NCBI RefSeq assembly: GCF_002243645.1
Contig: NZ_CP017704.1
Coordinates: 3,986,001-4,050,000, forward strand
DNA length: 64,000 bases
DNA from: Peribacillus simplex NBRC 15720 = DSM 1321
GTDB lineage: Bacteria; Bacillota; Bacilli; Bacillales; DSM-1321
Direction: 5' to 3'
Shown here in pieces: positions 1 through 8,541 of this stretch. A program made the position numbers and the translations under genes. Below the pieces are notes generated by a model, which had not been told where the DNA came from, did no database searches, and was given only the letters and a program-made list of their open reading frames with translations. Numbering within the stretch: position 1 is the first letter of the stretch; every line of letters begins with the position of its first letter.

Positions 1-551
1 TTCAGTAAATCGGAAGCTGATTTGGAGTCAAGCGCCCCAGTCGGTTCGTCCGCAAAAATGATGCTTGGATCATGGATGAAAGCCCGTGCTGCAGACGTAC
101 GCTGTTTTTGACCACCGGAAATTTCATTTGGGTATTTATCCTTCACTTCATATATGCCCAGTTCTTTTGCCACGCTATCAAACTTTTGTGCCGCTTCATT
201 ATTTGGCGTTTTGGTGATGGATAAGGGCAGGAGGATATTTTCTTTAACAGTCAGTGTGTCCAATAGGTTATATTCCTGGAAGATGAAGCCCAGGTGGTTT
301 TTCCGGAATTCGGCCAACTTCTTTTCCTTCATCCCCGAAATCTCTTTTCCATCGATCGTAATGGTGCCGTTGCTTATTTTATCAATCGAGGAAAGGACAT
401 TCAGCAAAGTCGTTTTTCCTGAACCGGAAGCACCCATGATACTTACGAATTCACCTTCTTGTATGCTTATATCGAGACCCTTTAATACTTCTTGTTTATT
501 GAATTTATTACCATAGCTTTTATGGATTTTTTTCGCTTCTAATATATTCAT
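1..551 (-). CDS. BceA-type ABC transporter ATP-binding protein (3' end beyond window)
   Basis: The first ~183 residues of an ABC ATPase are visible, starting at an ATG at 549-551 preceded by an AAGGAGTG ribosome site. Walker A (GASGSGKT) and the ABC signature (ISGGQKQR) are readable, followed by the Walker B stretch ([10 protein letters not shown]). The type is that of the BceA/YxdL family, which energises permeases that detoxify cell-wall-active peptides. It lies downstream of a BceS-like kinase and BceR-like regulator on the same strand, the usual layout; the partner permease should lie outside the window. A TATAAT -10 element sits at 582-587 on the minus strand with no good -35, as expected for an activator-dependent promoter. 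Confidence 0.9.
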   Translation of the reverse strand, partial: MNILEAKKIHKSYGNKFNKQEVLKGLDISIQEGEFVSIMGASGSGKTTLLNVLSSIDKISNGTITIDGKEISGMKEKKLAEFRKNHLGFIFQEYNLLDTLTVKENILLPLSITKTPNNEAAQKFDSVAKELGIYEVKDKYPNEISGGQKQRTSAARAFIHDPSIIFADEPTGALDSKSASDLL

Positions 552-581
552 TTGGATACACTCCTTTTTTTCTATATCCTC

Positions 582-661
582 ATTATAAAAGGCCATGTAT
601 TTCTTTTCCTTCGTTTGGACGAACAAAGAATAAAAGCATGTGACACTTTTGTCACATGCTT
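582..661 (-). promoter_or_regulatory. Candidate BceR-type operator and promoter for the ABC ATPase gene
   Basis: A perfect 12-bp inverted repeat with a 4-bp gap occupies 634-661 and contains TGACA-N4-TGTCA. This resembles the TNACA-N4-TGTAA type of site described for BceR-like regulators. It lies about 50-75 bp upstream of a TATAAT at 582-587 (minus strand). The right arm overlaps the last codons of the kinase gene. The same hairpin followed by TTTTATTC could also act as a weak terminator for the kinase transcript, so one element may serve both roles. Confidence 0.55.
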
Positions 662-1656
662 GTGATATTCACGAAATCATTTCTTTTTGGGAAAGTCAAG
701 GTAACGGTCGTTCCCATTCCAAGCTCTGATTTCACGTCAATGGAGATGAAAAGGGACTCGGCAGCATTCTTGGTTAAATATAAACCCATGCCAGTTGCCG
801 CATTGTCACGATGATTTGTCGTGGAAGTAAATCCTTTATCAAATATGCGGGATAAATCCTTTGGGTCGATGCCCCGTCCAGAATCCTTCACTTCAAGAAC
901 CGTTTGTTCAGCTTGTTCATGGCTATATATCGTGATATCTGAGTTTTCACTGTATTTAATGGAGTTGGTCAAGAGCTGTCTCATGATGAAGGCCAGCCAT
1001 TTGGCATCAGTAAGCACTTCGGTTACATCCAATTGTATGTCGAAGCCGATCCCTTTTTGAATGCACCATGATTGCAGCGTTTTAATCTCATCAAAGATTA
1101 TTGTTTCCAAATCGGTTTTCTCTATATACAAATCATTTTCGATGAAAGGCATGCGCCTTTGATGGAGCTGCTGATCAAGAAGAAGGTGAATGCGCAGCCA
1201 CTCATAAGTCAAATGGGATTTCAGCAATTCATCATCCAAGCGGTCAATCATTAAATGCATCGCCGTCAATGGTGTCTTCACTTCATGAATCCAAGATAAT
1301 AATTCATCCTTCTCCTGCTCTAAAGTCATTTGACCAATTGATGCAGATTGCTTCAATAATTCGGTTTGGTTAATGATGCTGTTTTCTATGATTTTTTCGA
1401 AAGGGCTTTCTGGTTCGGCTATATTCGTTATATCCAGGTTGTCTTCCCGCACTTCTAAACTTTTATAAAAATACGTTTCTTTTTTATAGCGGAATATCAA
1501 AAACATACTGAATATGAGCAATGATAAAAAAACAATATACAGTATGGGCTTTAACGGAATGGCCGAATCAAGAAAGGCGACAAAGATAATGAATAGATGA
1601 AGAAGTATGTAGAATGTGATCCAGCTGAACCTTTCCACGAGATATTTTCTGATCAT
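652..1656 (-). CDS. BceS-type intramembrane-sensing histidine kinase
   Basis: This 334-residue sensor kinase has two N-terminal membrane segments (about residues 13-30 and 37-56) separated by only a few residues. That is the hallmark of intramembrane-sensing kinases that read the flux of a partner Bce-type ABC transporter. The phosphoacceptor histidine is at about residue 124 in the [10 protein letters not shown]-box. The ATPase domain shows an N-box (LLTNSIKYS) and glycine boxes (DSGRGI, GMGLYL). Its ATG overlaps the regulator gene by 4 bp, indicating translational coupling. It should phosphorylate that regulator in response to antimicrobial peptides; the inducing peptide cannot be read from sequence. 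Confidence 0.9.
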   Translation of the reverse strand: MIRKYLVERFSWITFYILLHLFIIFVAFLDSAIPLKPILYIVFLSLLIFSMFLIFRYKKETYFYKSLEVREDNLDITNIAEPESPFEKIIENSIINQTELLKQSASIGQMTLEQEKDELLSWIHEVKTPLTAMHLMIDRLDDELLKSHLTYEWLRIHLLLDQQLHQRRMPFIENDLYIEKTDLETIIFDEIKTLQSWCIQKGIGFDIQLDVTEVLTDAKWLAFIMRQLLTNSIKYSENSDITIYSHEQAEQTVLEVKDSGRGIDPKDLSRIFDKGFTSTTNHRDNAATGMGLYLTKNAAESLFISIDVKSELGMGTTVTLTFPKRNDFVNITSM

Positions 1657-2351
1657 GCATTTGCCTCTTCCACGGCGATATAGCCCTGTCCGACCTTCGT
1701 TTCGATAAAATGCCCTAAACCCAGTTCATCCAACCTCTTTCGTAAACGGTTCACATTCACGGTAAGGGTGTTATCGCTTATGAAACGCTTGTCATCCCAT
1801 AAGCTGTTGATCAATTCTTCCCGGCTAACGATTTTGTTTTTTTGTTCAATGAGCTTTTTCAAGATGAAAATTTCATTTTTTGTCAATTCGATTGTGCCAG
1901 TCTCGGCCGATACCGTGTTCTTCTCGTAATCCACTGTAGCACCGCACCAGGTCTTCAATTCAATCTTTTCCGTATTGTAATTATAGACACGGCGAAGCGT
2001 GGCCTGTATTTTTGCGATGAGTACGTCGAAATGAAAGGGCTTCTGGATAAAATCATCAGCGCCAAGCTGCATGGACATCACCATGTCGGTAGGATGATCA
2101 CGTGATGATAAAAAGATGATGGGAACATTGGAATGGGTCCGGATCATTCTGCACCAATGAAACCCATCAAACTTCGGTAACTGTATATCAATGATGACCA
2201 AATCAGGTTTTATGTCTGTGAATTCCTGAACCACTTTACTAAAATCGCCGATTCCGTAAATATCATAAGACCATTGCGCCAATCTATCTTTAATTTCATT
2301 GAATAACGTCGTATCATCTTCTATCAATAGTAGTTTAAACAATGGGTTCAC
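1653..2351 (-). CDS. BceR-type OmpR-family response regulator
   Basis: A receiver domain (acidic pair in LLLIEDD, phospho-aspartate in IDIQLP) is followed by a winged-helix DNA-binding domain ending in VGQGYI. From the chosen GTG (2349-2351) the protein is 232 residues, the family size. An upstream ATG at 2456 would add about 35 poorly conserved residues and would lie upstream of a TATAAT-like element within that extension, so I reject it. A TTG at 2340-2342 is a close alternative start. The gene is first in an operon with the kinase, and the likely target is the ABC transporter promoter at 582-661. Confidence 0.88.
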   Translation of the reverse strand: MNPLFKLLLIEDDTTLFNEIKDRLAQWSYDIYGIGDFSKVVQEFTDIKPDLVIIDIQLPKFDGFHWCRMIRTHSNVPIIFLSSRDHPTDMVMSMQLGADDFIQKPFHFDVLIAKIQATLRRVYNYNTEKIELKTWCGATVDYEKNTVSAETGTIELTKNEIFILKKLIEQKNKIVSREELINSLWDDKRFISDNTLTVNVNRLRKRLDELGLGHFIETKVGQGYIAVEEANA

Positions 2352-2499
2352 CGTACTTTCCAGCTTTTTCTTAAAATTATATAGTAAAACCTTTATAGGT
2401 TCTAGAGGAAGGGAGGAACAGGAGCTGTAATCGCCTACCGGTTGTATGTAAACCATTATTATATTAAAATTGGGAATAACGAATGGAGGAAGTGAAATT

Positions 2500-2835
2500 A
2501 TGTCTGATTTTCCTAATTGCCCTGCATGTGATTCAGAATATACATACGAAGACGGTAGTCTTTTTGTTTGCCCGGAATGCGCCCATGAGTGGACGGTGGA
2601 AGCGGAAAATGGTGATCAAAAGAAGACGATCAAAGATGCTAATGGAAATGCCTTGAACGATGGTGATACCGTTACGGTAATCAAGGATCTTAAAGTGAAA
2701 GGGAGCTCATCCGTCTTAAAGATGGGCACTAAAGTCAAAAGCATCCGTCTAGTTGATGGTGATCATGATATTGATTGCAAGATTGATGGTTTTGGTGCAA
2801 TGAAATTAAAATCCCAATTTGTTAAAAAGGTATAA
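2500..2835 (+). CDS. yjdM: YjdM/PhnA-family zinc-ribbon protein
   Basis: This is a 111-residue protein with an N-terminal zinc ribbon (CPAC and CPEC pairs about 20 residues apart) and a C-terminal SH3-like beta domain typical of the YjdM family. The family carries the historical name PhnA but is not phosphonoacetate hydrolase, and its role is not settled. The start at 2500 is preceded by GGAGG with good spacing; the longer frame from 2470 lacks one. It is monocistronic and ends in a strong terminator shared with guaC. Its closeness to the phosphonate island is probably coincidental. Confidence 0.85.
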   Translation: MSDFPNCPACDSEYTYEDGSLFVCPECAHEWTVEAENGDQKKTIKDANGNALNDGDTVTVIKDLKVKGSSSVLKMGTKVKSIRLVDGDHDIDCKIDGFGAMKLKSQFVKKV

Positions 2836-2841
2836 TTAAAA

Positions 2842-2878
2842 AAACGGCCTAATCCATTGATTAGGCCGTTTTTTTTTT
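2842..2878 (+). terminator. Bidirectional intrinsic terminator between yjdM and guaC
   Basis: A stem AACGGCCTAA / TTAGGCCGTT is flanked by an A-run on the left and a 9-10 T run on the right, so it can terminate both converging genes. Confidence 0.9.
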
Positions 2879-2887
2879 CGTTACTTC

Positions 2888-3871
2888 TTAATAAACTTTG
2901 TCACCGTTAAAGATTGAATTCTTAACGACCACATAATCCACATTACGGATGGCTTCCAACTTGGTTCCGCCGGCATATGAAATGGAAGACTGAAGATCTT
3001 GTTCCATTTCCTTCAACGTATCTTCCAAAGATCCTTTGTGCTCGACAAACATCTTTTTGCCTTCAACGTTTTTCTTTTCACCTTTTTGGAATTCTGAAGC
3101 TGAACCAAAGTATTCTTTAAAGGCCTTTCCATCTTTCTCGATCGTTTGACCTGGAGATTCCTCATGTCCGGCAAACAGTGAACCGATCATGACCATCGAA
3201 GCGCCAAATCTAACTGATTTAGCAATATCACCGTTCGTGCGAATGCCGCCGTCAGCTATGATTGGCTTGCTTGCCGCCTTTGCACACCAGCGAAGTGCAG
3301 CTAGTTGCCAGCCGCCCGTTCCAAATCCAGTCTTGATTTTAGTGATGCATACTTTCCCAGGTCCAATGCCCACCTTTGTAGCATCTGCACCGGCATGTTC
3401 CAATTCCCGTACCGCTTCAGGAGTTCCCACATTTCCTGCAATGACAAAACTTTCAGGTAAATGCTTTTTAATATGCTGTATCATCTTTATCACGGCATTG
3501 GAATGGCCGTGTGCAATATCTATCGTAATGTATTCAGGCACAATGTTGTCTTCCGATAATTGTTCAATGAATCCGTATTCTTCTTCTTTTACGCCGACAC
3601 TGATGGATGCAATCAATTCTCTTGAATGCATGTCTTTAATGAAAGTCAGTCGTTTTTCTGGCTCAAAACGATGCATTACATAAAAGTAACCGTTTTCAGC
3701 CAAGTAAATGGCAATCTTTTCATCAATGATCGTTTGCATATTGGCAGGTACTACAGGTAACTTGAATGTATGTTTACCTAAAGTAACGGATGTATCACAC
3801 TCAGAACGGCTATTTACTACACATTTTGCAGGAATTAATTGAATATCTTCATAATCAAACACGTTTTCCAT
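2888..3871 (-). CDS. guaC: GMP reductase
   Basis: GuaC reduces GMP to IMP with NADPH, returning guanine nucleotides to the purine pool. The 327 residues match the family length. The catalytic cysteine is at about residue 175 in [10 protein letters not shown]. The conserved GTGGWQL and the phosphate-binding GGIRTNGD and [12 protein letters not shown] segments are present. There is no CBS insert, which separates it from IMP dehydrogenase. The ATG at 3871 is chosen because GAGGTG sits 6 bp upstream; the GTG 9 bp earlier lies inside that ribosome site. It is monocistronic. Confidence 0.97.
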   Translation of the reverse strand: MENVFDYEDIQLIPAKCVVNSRSECDTSVTLGKHTFKLPVVPANMQTIIDEKIAIYLAENGYFYVMHRFEPEKRLTFIKDMHSRELIASISVGVKEEEYGFIEQLSEDNIVPEYITIDIAHGHSNAVIKMIQHIKKHLPESFVIAGNVGTPEAVRELEHAGADATKVGIGPGKVCITKIKTGFGTGGWQLAALRWCAKAASKPIIADGGIRTNGDIAKSVRFGASMVMIGSLFAGHEESPGQTIEKDGKAFKEYFGSASEFQKGEKKNVEGKKMFVEHKGSLEDTLKEMEQDLQSSISYAGGTKLEAIRNVDYVVVKNSIFNGDKVY

Positions 3872-3880
3872 GTTACGCAC

Positions 3881-4289
3881 CTCTATATACGAATATTTTT
3901 GTCTTTTTATATAAAAATTGTTCGCCCATTAGGTAATGTACATCATTTTTGACAGTAAGTCAAAATTTTTATTGGTTTTATTTTGATTTTATTTCAGCTA
4001 GATGGAAAATCCGTAACAGGGTAGGAAGCTGAAAAAGACGAACGAACATGAATTTCCACTCCAGGCACTCGCCTGTTTTGATGAGGCTTGGCAGACAGCC
4101 GGCGGAAAGGGAGCGGATTTCTGAAATCAACTGGAACGTTCTTATTTGTCTACAGTCTGAAATACTTAAGTATTTTCACCAATCTGTATGACTTTTACAC
4201 CTTTACGTTTTTTTACATCTTCTTAACGGGACCGACATGGCACTAAGTTAAAATGATAATGGGTAACGAATAAGAATGGGGGGATTGGC
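3881..4289. other. Intergenic region between divergent guaC and the PHP gene
   Basis: No coding potential is seen. It should contain the two divergent promoters. A degenerate copy of a Bacillaceae interspersed repeat lies in its middle (listed separately). A good GGGGGATT ribosome site just precedes the PHP gene. Confidence 0.6.
4050..4133. repeat. Degenerate Bacillaceae interspersed repeat
   Basis: The stretch begins with TTCCACTCCAGGCACTCGCC and ends with GGAAAGGGAGCGGATTTC followed by GAAATCAAC. These edges resemble those of a dispersed ~150-bp element I recall from many Bacillaceae intergenic regions, here decayed and shortened in the centre. The family assignment is from memory of its termini and was not tested by a search. 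Confidence 0.4.
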
Positions 4290-5174
4290 ATGAAGGCTGA
4301 ATTACATTGTCATACGAACATTTCAGATGGTTCCAGTTCTTTTGAAGAACTATTGGAGGCTGCAAAAAGGGAGAGCATTGGCCATTTAGCGATTACGAAT
4401 CACGATACAACGATGAGATTGCAAGAAATGGTGGAACGGGGAAAGGAAATAGGAATTGAAATCATCCCTGGTATAGAAGTTTCTGGTTATGACTTTGCAA
4501 GAGGAAGGCGTGTACATATTTTAGGCTATTTTGTTGAGCCTGGTCATAAGGCGCTTGAGGAGCTATGTAATCCACTGATTCATAAGAGGAATGCAGCTTC
4601 TGAAAAAATGGTGGAACGGCTGATTCATGCAGGATATCGAATAACTTGGGATCAGGTTTCTAAATTCAGGGGAGGAACCGGTGTTTATAAACAGCATATT
4701 ATGCTGGCGCTGCGGGAATCTGGGTATACGGATTCTATCTATGGAGATTTGTATAAGAAGATCTTCAGTCGCGGCCAAAATGGAGAAGAGCCAGGCATTG
4801 CCTTCATTCCTATGGAGTATGTGGATGCCATCCTTGCTGTGAAGGCGATTCGTGCTGCCGGAGGCGTTCCGGTCCTTGCTCATCCTGGACAATACGGGAG
4901 CTTCGAAATTATTCCTGATCTTGTAGAAGCAGGGCTTGAAGGGATTGAAGTTCTTCATCCGCATCATGGCCATGAAGAAGAGGAAAGAGCGATTTTATAT
5001 GCAGATCGATATAATCTCATTAAGACAGGAGGTTCGGATTTTCATGGGGATTATGGGGAGAAGCCGATTCGGCTTGGCAGCATGAGCCCTGGAAAGGAAT
5101 GTGTGGATGCTTTGAAATTAAGGAAAAAAAGCATGTCCATTAATGATGTGGTATTGAAAAATATCGATCTATGA
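4290..5174 (+). CDS. PHP-domain phosphoesterase (candidate PhnPP-like or RNase AM/TrpH-like)
   Basis: This is a 294-residue PHP metallophosphoesterase. Metal ligands are visible in order: H6 and H8 (HCH), D13, H38-D39 (TNHD), E63 (PGIEVSG), a histidine in LAHPGQY near residue 197, and D/H in GGSDFHG near residue 250. The family includes 3',5'-nucleotide phosphatases and RNase AM (TrpH/YciV). It also includes the PHP cyclic-phosphate dihydrolase PhnPP, which acts on the ribose cyclic phosphate made by C-P lyase. Its position just upstream of a C-P lyase island lacking phnP and phnN makes the PhnPP role attractive. A weak terminator follows it, so co-transcription is uncertain. Confidence 0.85.
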   Translation: MKAELHCHTNISDGSSSFEELLEAAKRESIGHLAITNHDTTMRLQEMVERGKEIGIEIIPGIEVSGYDFARGRRVHILGYFVEPGHKALEELCNPLIHKRNAASEKMVERLIHAGYRITWDQVSKFRGGTGVYKQHIMLALRESGYTDSIYGDLYKKIFSRGQNGEEPGIAFIPMEYVDAILAVKAIRAAGGVPVLAHPGQYGSFEIIPDLVEAGLEGIEVLHPHHGHEEEERAILYADRYNLIKTGGSDFHGDYGEKPIRLGSMSPGKECVDALKLRKKSMSINDVVLKNIDL

Positions 5175-5257
5175 AACCAGGAGTTTTGCTGTGAAAGCGA
5201 CCTGATCATATGCTGGATGTCGTATTGAAAAGATCCATAAAATAAGTATTCCCTTTC

Positions 5258-5289
5258 GTTCTGGTAATCGACCAGGACTTTTTTTTTAC
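5258..5289 (+). terminator. Weak intrinsic terminator after the PHP gene
   Basis: A short stem CTGGT / ACCAG with a 5-base loop is followed by GAC and a run of nine T. Confidence 0.5.
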
Positions 5290-5385
5290 AAGAAAGTCAT
5301 GGCAGCTTCATATTTCCTCATTACACTGACTTTAACAAGGAAAAATAGGTATTGAGCAGATCTAATATTTAAAGGGGGATTTCTG

Positions 5386-6087
5386 TTGGGGGAAAAAAAC
5401 TTTTTAGTCGATCATTTGATATCGGAAATTAAGAGCGGGACCTTTCAATTGGATAAAAAGTTACCTTCAGAGCATATACTCGCTGACCAATTTAATGTTC
5501 CAAGAATGGTTGTCAGGAAGGCATATGAGCAGCTTCAAGATTTAGGGTTTATCTATTCAAAGCAAGGTAAGGGTAGTTATGTCCAGGAAACCAAGAAGCA
5601 AATTCCGTTAATTCTATCCGGAGATGTTAGTTTCACCGAGAAAATGAAAGAATTCCAGTTTTCCTTTCAAACGAGTACTATTTTTTGCGAAGAAATTTCT
5701 TATGATCAGAAGATTTTTCAAAGCCTCGAAGTGGAAAGTGATGACAAGGTCTTTAAAATTGGCAGGCTTAGGTTAATAGATGGTTTCCCGATTGCTCTTC
5801 ATACATCGTTTGTAGCAAAATCAACATTTCCTGAAATTGAAAAGGACGGTCCTGATATTACCTCTATGTTTCAGTATTATAGGCAGCGTGGTTATGTAGA
5901 ATTCGGATCCAGCAGCAGCACGCTGAACGTGATTTTTCCTACTCTTTTCGAACGGGATATTTTGCAGTGTTCAAGTTTAATTCCACTTTTGCAAGTGGAA
6001 TCGTTATGCCGGGATAAGCGGAGCAATCAAGTCCTTGAGCACACGGTCATAATCTATCGAAGCGATTGTTTCACATATGTTATATAA
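5386..6087 (+). CDS. GntR/HutC-family transcriptional regulator (PhnF-like)
   Basis: The 233-residue protein has an N-terminal GntR winged helix (about 1-70, with LPSEHILADQFNVPRMVVRK) and a C-terminal UTRA ligand-binding domain (about 90-230), the architecture of PhnF and HutC. It is placed directly upstream of phnG on the same strand, so regulation of the phosphonate genes is the natural inference, with a phosphonate or phosphate signal possible. The TTG start at 5386 has AAAGGGGG seven bases upstream. A 21-bp repeat array separates it from phnG. PhnF identity rests on context and architecture. Confidence 0.85.
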   Translation: MGEKNFLVDHLISEIKSGTFQLDKKLPSEHILADQFNVPRMVVRKAYEQLQDLGFIYSKQGKGSYVQETKKQIPLILSGDVSFTEKMKEFQFSFQTSTIFCEEISYDQKIFQSLEVESDDKVFKIGRLRLIDGFPIALHTSFVAKSTFPEIEKDGPDITSMFQYYRQRGYVEFGSSSSTLNVIFPTLFERDILQCSSLIPLLQVESLCRDKRSNQVLEHTVIIYRSDCFTYVI

Positions 6088-6107
6088 AAACTTCCATTCC
6101 AGATATC

Positions 6108-6240
6108 GCTCGAATTCACAAGTAAATGCTCTGAATTCACGAGTAAAAGTACGAAACTCACGAGTAAATGCTTCGAATTCACGAGTAAAAGTACGAAACT
6201 CACGAGTAAAGCTCGAATTCACGAGTAATGGCACGAAATT
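6108..6240. repeat. Tandem 21-bp repeat array, six units
   Basis: Six head-to-tail units share the core TTCACGAGTAAA or CTCACGAGTAAA; most are 21 bp long and one is 19 bp. Alternate units carry GCTTCGAA or AGTACGAA after the core, so a two-unit superperiod is visible. Because 21 is divisible by three, the minus strand shows a stop-free heptapeptide frame, but nothing suggests it is translated. A further two-unit copy occurs at 23347-23380. Confidence 0.9.
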
Positions 6241-6294
6241 TTGAATAGTGTAGGTCCGGCTTTAACAAATTTCATACAAGATTTACTCTTTCTT

Positions 6295-6304
6295 AACGTA
6301 CGTT
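6295..6304. promoter_or_regulatory. Perfect 10-bp palindrome upstream of phnG (candidate operator)
   Basis: AACGTACGTT is a perfect palindrome 61 bp before the phnG start, within the only leader available to the operon. A dimeric GntR regulator could bind it. No strong sigma-A promoter is recognisable around it. Confidence 0.3.
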
Positions 6305-6365
6305 CACTTGGCAACAAGATACATTGAAGATGTAGCGGGAAACTAAAACATTGGAGGCCAATGGA

Positions 6366-6791
6366 ATGAGAAGAAGGGAAAGAACCGAGATTTTGATTCA
6401 AGGCTCTGAGGACATTGCGAAGGAATTTGCCAAGGAAATAGCAATGAAATATAAAGTTACCGTCATTCAAAAGCCAGAGAGTGCCCTCATGTTGCTAAAG
6501 ACAAGGGAAACGGCAAAAAAGAGCTTGTTTTATCTAGGGGAAATGCTGGTGACAGAATGCAAGATCCAAATCCATGATTATATCGGGATTGGAATCGTAA
6601 AGGGACAGCGGGAAGAACTGGCACATAGTTTAGCTGTCATTGATGCTGCTTATCAGGCTGATCTTGGCGAAACAAGATTATGGTCACCTATTTTAGAAAA
6701 TGAGAAGAAGATCATACAGAAAGATCTTCAAGAGCTGAATCGATCAATCTTAAGAACCAAGGTAAACTTTGAAACAATGGATGTTCAATAA
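6366..6791 (+). CDS. phnG: Carbon-phosphorus lyase core subunit PhnG
   Basis: The 141-residue protein matches PhnG in length and in the ETRLWSPILENEKK segment. PhnG joins PhnH, PhnI and PhnJ in the cytoplasmic C-P lyase core, which with PhnL makes the ribose 1-phosphonate 5-triphosphate intermediate from ATP and a phosphonate. The ATG at 6366 is chosen because GGAGG lies eight bases upstream; the TTG at 6351 overlaps that site. It is first in the phnGHIJKML run, with 14 bp to phnH. Confidence 0.93.
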   Translation: MRRRERTEILIQGSEDIAKEFAKEIAMKYKVTVIQKPESALMLLKTRETAKKSLFYLGEMLVTECKIQIHDYIGIGIVKGQREELAHSLAVIDAAYQADLGETRLWSPILENEKKIIQKDLQELNRSILRTKVNFETMDVQ

Positions 6792-6805
6792 GAGGGGGGA
6801 AAGCA

Positions 6806-7423
6806 ATGAATTTGGATGTAGTTCATGATATACAAACTGTTTATAGAAAGCTTGTAACGGCGACTTCAAGACCTGGAACTTTAGTGGTTTTGGAGAGGGA
6901 AGCCAAGACTTTGGATGTTCAAATGGAATGCTTATCTTCTACCATCCTGCTTGCACGTACTGTACTCGACCCTGAAGTGACTTTTAAGGTCATTTCAAAG
7001 GCGGGGGAAACGGTGTCAAGAATGATTAATCAGCTTACTTATTCAAAGCCTGTCGATTTGCCGGAAGCGGATTTTATTTTTATTTTACATGATGCCTCCG
7101 AGGAGCAAATGAAGGAAGCTTTGACTAAAGCAAAGGTAGGAAATCTATTGAACCCTCATGAATCGGCGATGATCATTCTAGAAGTACCGGATGTAACGAA
7201 AGGGGACTCCATGATCCTTTCAGGACCGGGAATTCAACAGGAATCATTCATAAGCCTCCCGAATGTCTCCGCCTGGCTGGGTGCAAGGAACGAAAAAAAC
7301 ATAGAATTCCCGTTAGGAATCGATATGTATTTTGTTGATCGACAAGATCGTTTAATCGCTTTACCGAGAACGACTCAAATTAAAGAAAATGGGGGTGAGA
7401 TTATATGGGATATGTTGCAGTAA
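6806..7423 (+). CDS. phnH: Carbon-phosphorus lyase core subunit PhnH
   Basis: This 205-residue PhnH is a core C-P lyase subunit related to the PLP-transferase fold but without cofactor chemistry. It follows phnG by 14 bp with a strong AGAGGGGGG ribosome site and overlaps phnI by 19 bp, so translation is probably coupled. Family features include the N-terminal SRPGTL segment and a C-terminal LPRTT segment. Its role is structural and supports phosphonate ribosylation. Confidence 0.93.
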   Translation: MNLDVVHDIQTVYRKLVTATSRPGTLVVLEREAKTLDVQMECLSSTILLARTVLDPEVTFKVISKAGETVSRMINQLTYSKPVDLPEADFIFILHDASEEQMKEALTKAKVGNLLNPHESAMIILEVPDVTKGDSMILSGPGIQQESFISLPNVSAWLGARNEKNIEFPLGIDMYFVDRQDRLIALPRTTQIKENGGEIIWDMLQ

Positions 7424-8541
7424 AGGGCGGAACAAAGGCGATTGAGGAATCCATCAAACGCTTAAAGTATGAACGGGTCAAGCAAGGGACGGCTATAGAG
7501 CTGCATAAGATAGAAGCCGGGATGAGAGGATTGATTGATCAGGTTATGTCAGAAAGCAGTTTGTATGATCAATCACTGGCTGCACTTGCCATTAAACAGG
7601 CTGAAGGCAATCCGGAAGAAGCTGTTTTCCTCTTGAGAGCCTATCGATCCACTTTGCCGCGAAAACATGTTTCACGAGTGATCAGTTCTGAAAATATGAA
7701 AGTGGAACGGCGGATTTCAGCTAGTTTTAAGGATATACCTGGCGGACAGATTTTAGGTGCCACGACCGATTATACACATCGGTTACTAGATTCGGAGCTG
7801 GAAAATGAATCGGATATAAGTATTCAAGATTGGTTGCTGGCTTTTCAAGAAGAAAATCATTCAACGGAATATCAGAACGATATGGATGATTTAAACTCGC
7901 TGCCTAAAGTTTTGGACTACTTAAGAAGTGAAGGCTTATTAGCAAGCTGTGAAAACAATGATTTGCAGCCTGGGGATGTTACAAGAAAAAGTCTGGAGTT
8001 TCCTTCAATGCGGAGTGAACGCCTGCAAATATTAACAAGAGGCCAAACCGGTGCAGTGACATCACTTGCCTATGCAGTCATCCGTGGATATGGTGCACTG
8101 CACCCGACAGTAGGTGAGCTGCGCGTAGGCCAGCTGCCTGTCCATCTCGATCACCCGCTGCTGGACGAAGGGCAAGAGGAAGATAGCTATTATATTGGGG
8201 ACTTCACAGCGACGGAGGTAGAGATGCTCGTTCCGCTTACGGTAGAGAAAGAACAAGGCAAAAAAGAAATTGAGTTTGAAATTGGCTATGGCATGTGCAT
8301 GGGACAAAATGAAACGAAAGCAATCGCAATGGGTATCTTGGATAATTGCCTGGAAAAACCAAACAAAGAGTTTCCAAGTCACAACGAGGAATTCGTTCTT
8401 TATCATATAGATTCAGTGGAATCAACGGGTTTCATCTCCCATTTGAAGATGCCTCATTATGTTACGTTCCAATCCAAGCTTGATAGCATACGGAAGTCGA
8501 AAGATAAGACCACAGAGCAGGAGGTTGGATTTCATGAATAA
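7405..8541 (+). CDS. phnI: Carbon-phosphorus lyase core subunit PhnI
   Basis: This 378-residue protein begins MGYVAVKGG, typical of PhnI. In the pathway PhnI has nucleosidase activity and, with PhnG, PhnH and PhnL, displaces adenine from ATP with the phosphonate to give the ribosyl triphosphate. Conserved blocks include ILTRGQTGAVTSLAYAVIRG and HPTVGELRVG. The ATG sits inside the end of phnH with GGGGGTGAG upstream; the gene overlaps phnJ by 8 bp. No truncation is seen. Confidence 0.95.
   Translation: MGYVAVKGGTKAIEESIKRLKYERVKQGTAIELHKIEAGMRGLIDQVMSESSLYDQSLAALAIKQAEGNPEEAVFLLRAYRSTLPRKHVSRVISSENMKVERRISASFKDIPGGQILGATTDYTHRLLDSELENESDISIQDWLLAFQEENHSTEYQNDMDDLNSLPKVLDYLRSEGLLASCENNDLQPGDVTRKSLEFPSMRSERLQILTRGQTGAVTSLAYAVIRGYGALHPTVGELRVGQLPVHLDHPLLDEGQEEDSYYIGDFTATEVEMLVPLTVEKEQGKKEIEFEIGYGMCMGQNETKAIAMGILDNCLEKPNKEFPSHNEEFVLYHIDSVESTGFISHLKMPHYVTFQSKLDSIRKSKDKTTEQEVGFHE

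Noticed and set aside
2500..2835. Reading the PhnA-named protein as part of the phosphonate pathway
   Set aside because: YjdM/PhnA zinc-ribbon proteins have no role in C-P lyase; it is separated from the island by guaC and the PHP gene.
3881..4289. Purine riboswitch upstream of guaC
   Set aside because: The conserved purine-aptamer loop sequences were not found on the minus strand leader.
6004..6234. Minus-strand 76-codon frame with FTREFxx heptapeptide repeats
   Set aside because: It is produced by the 21-bp DNA repeats, whose length is divisible by three; no ribosome site, and it overlaps the end of the regulator gene.
6108..6240. CRISPR array
   Set aside because: The units abut with no unique spacers of constant length, no cas genes are nearby, and the 21-bp period is too short.
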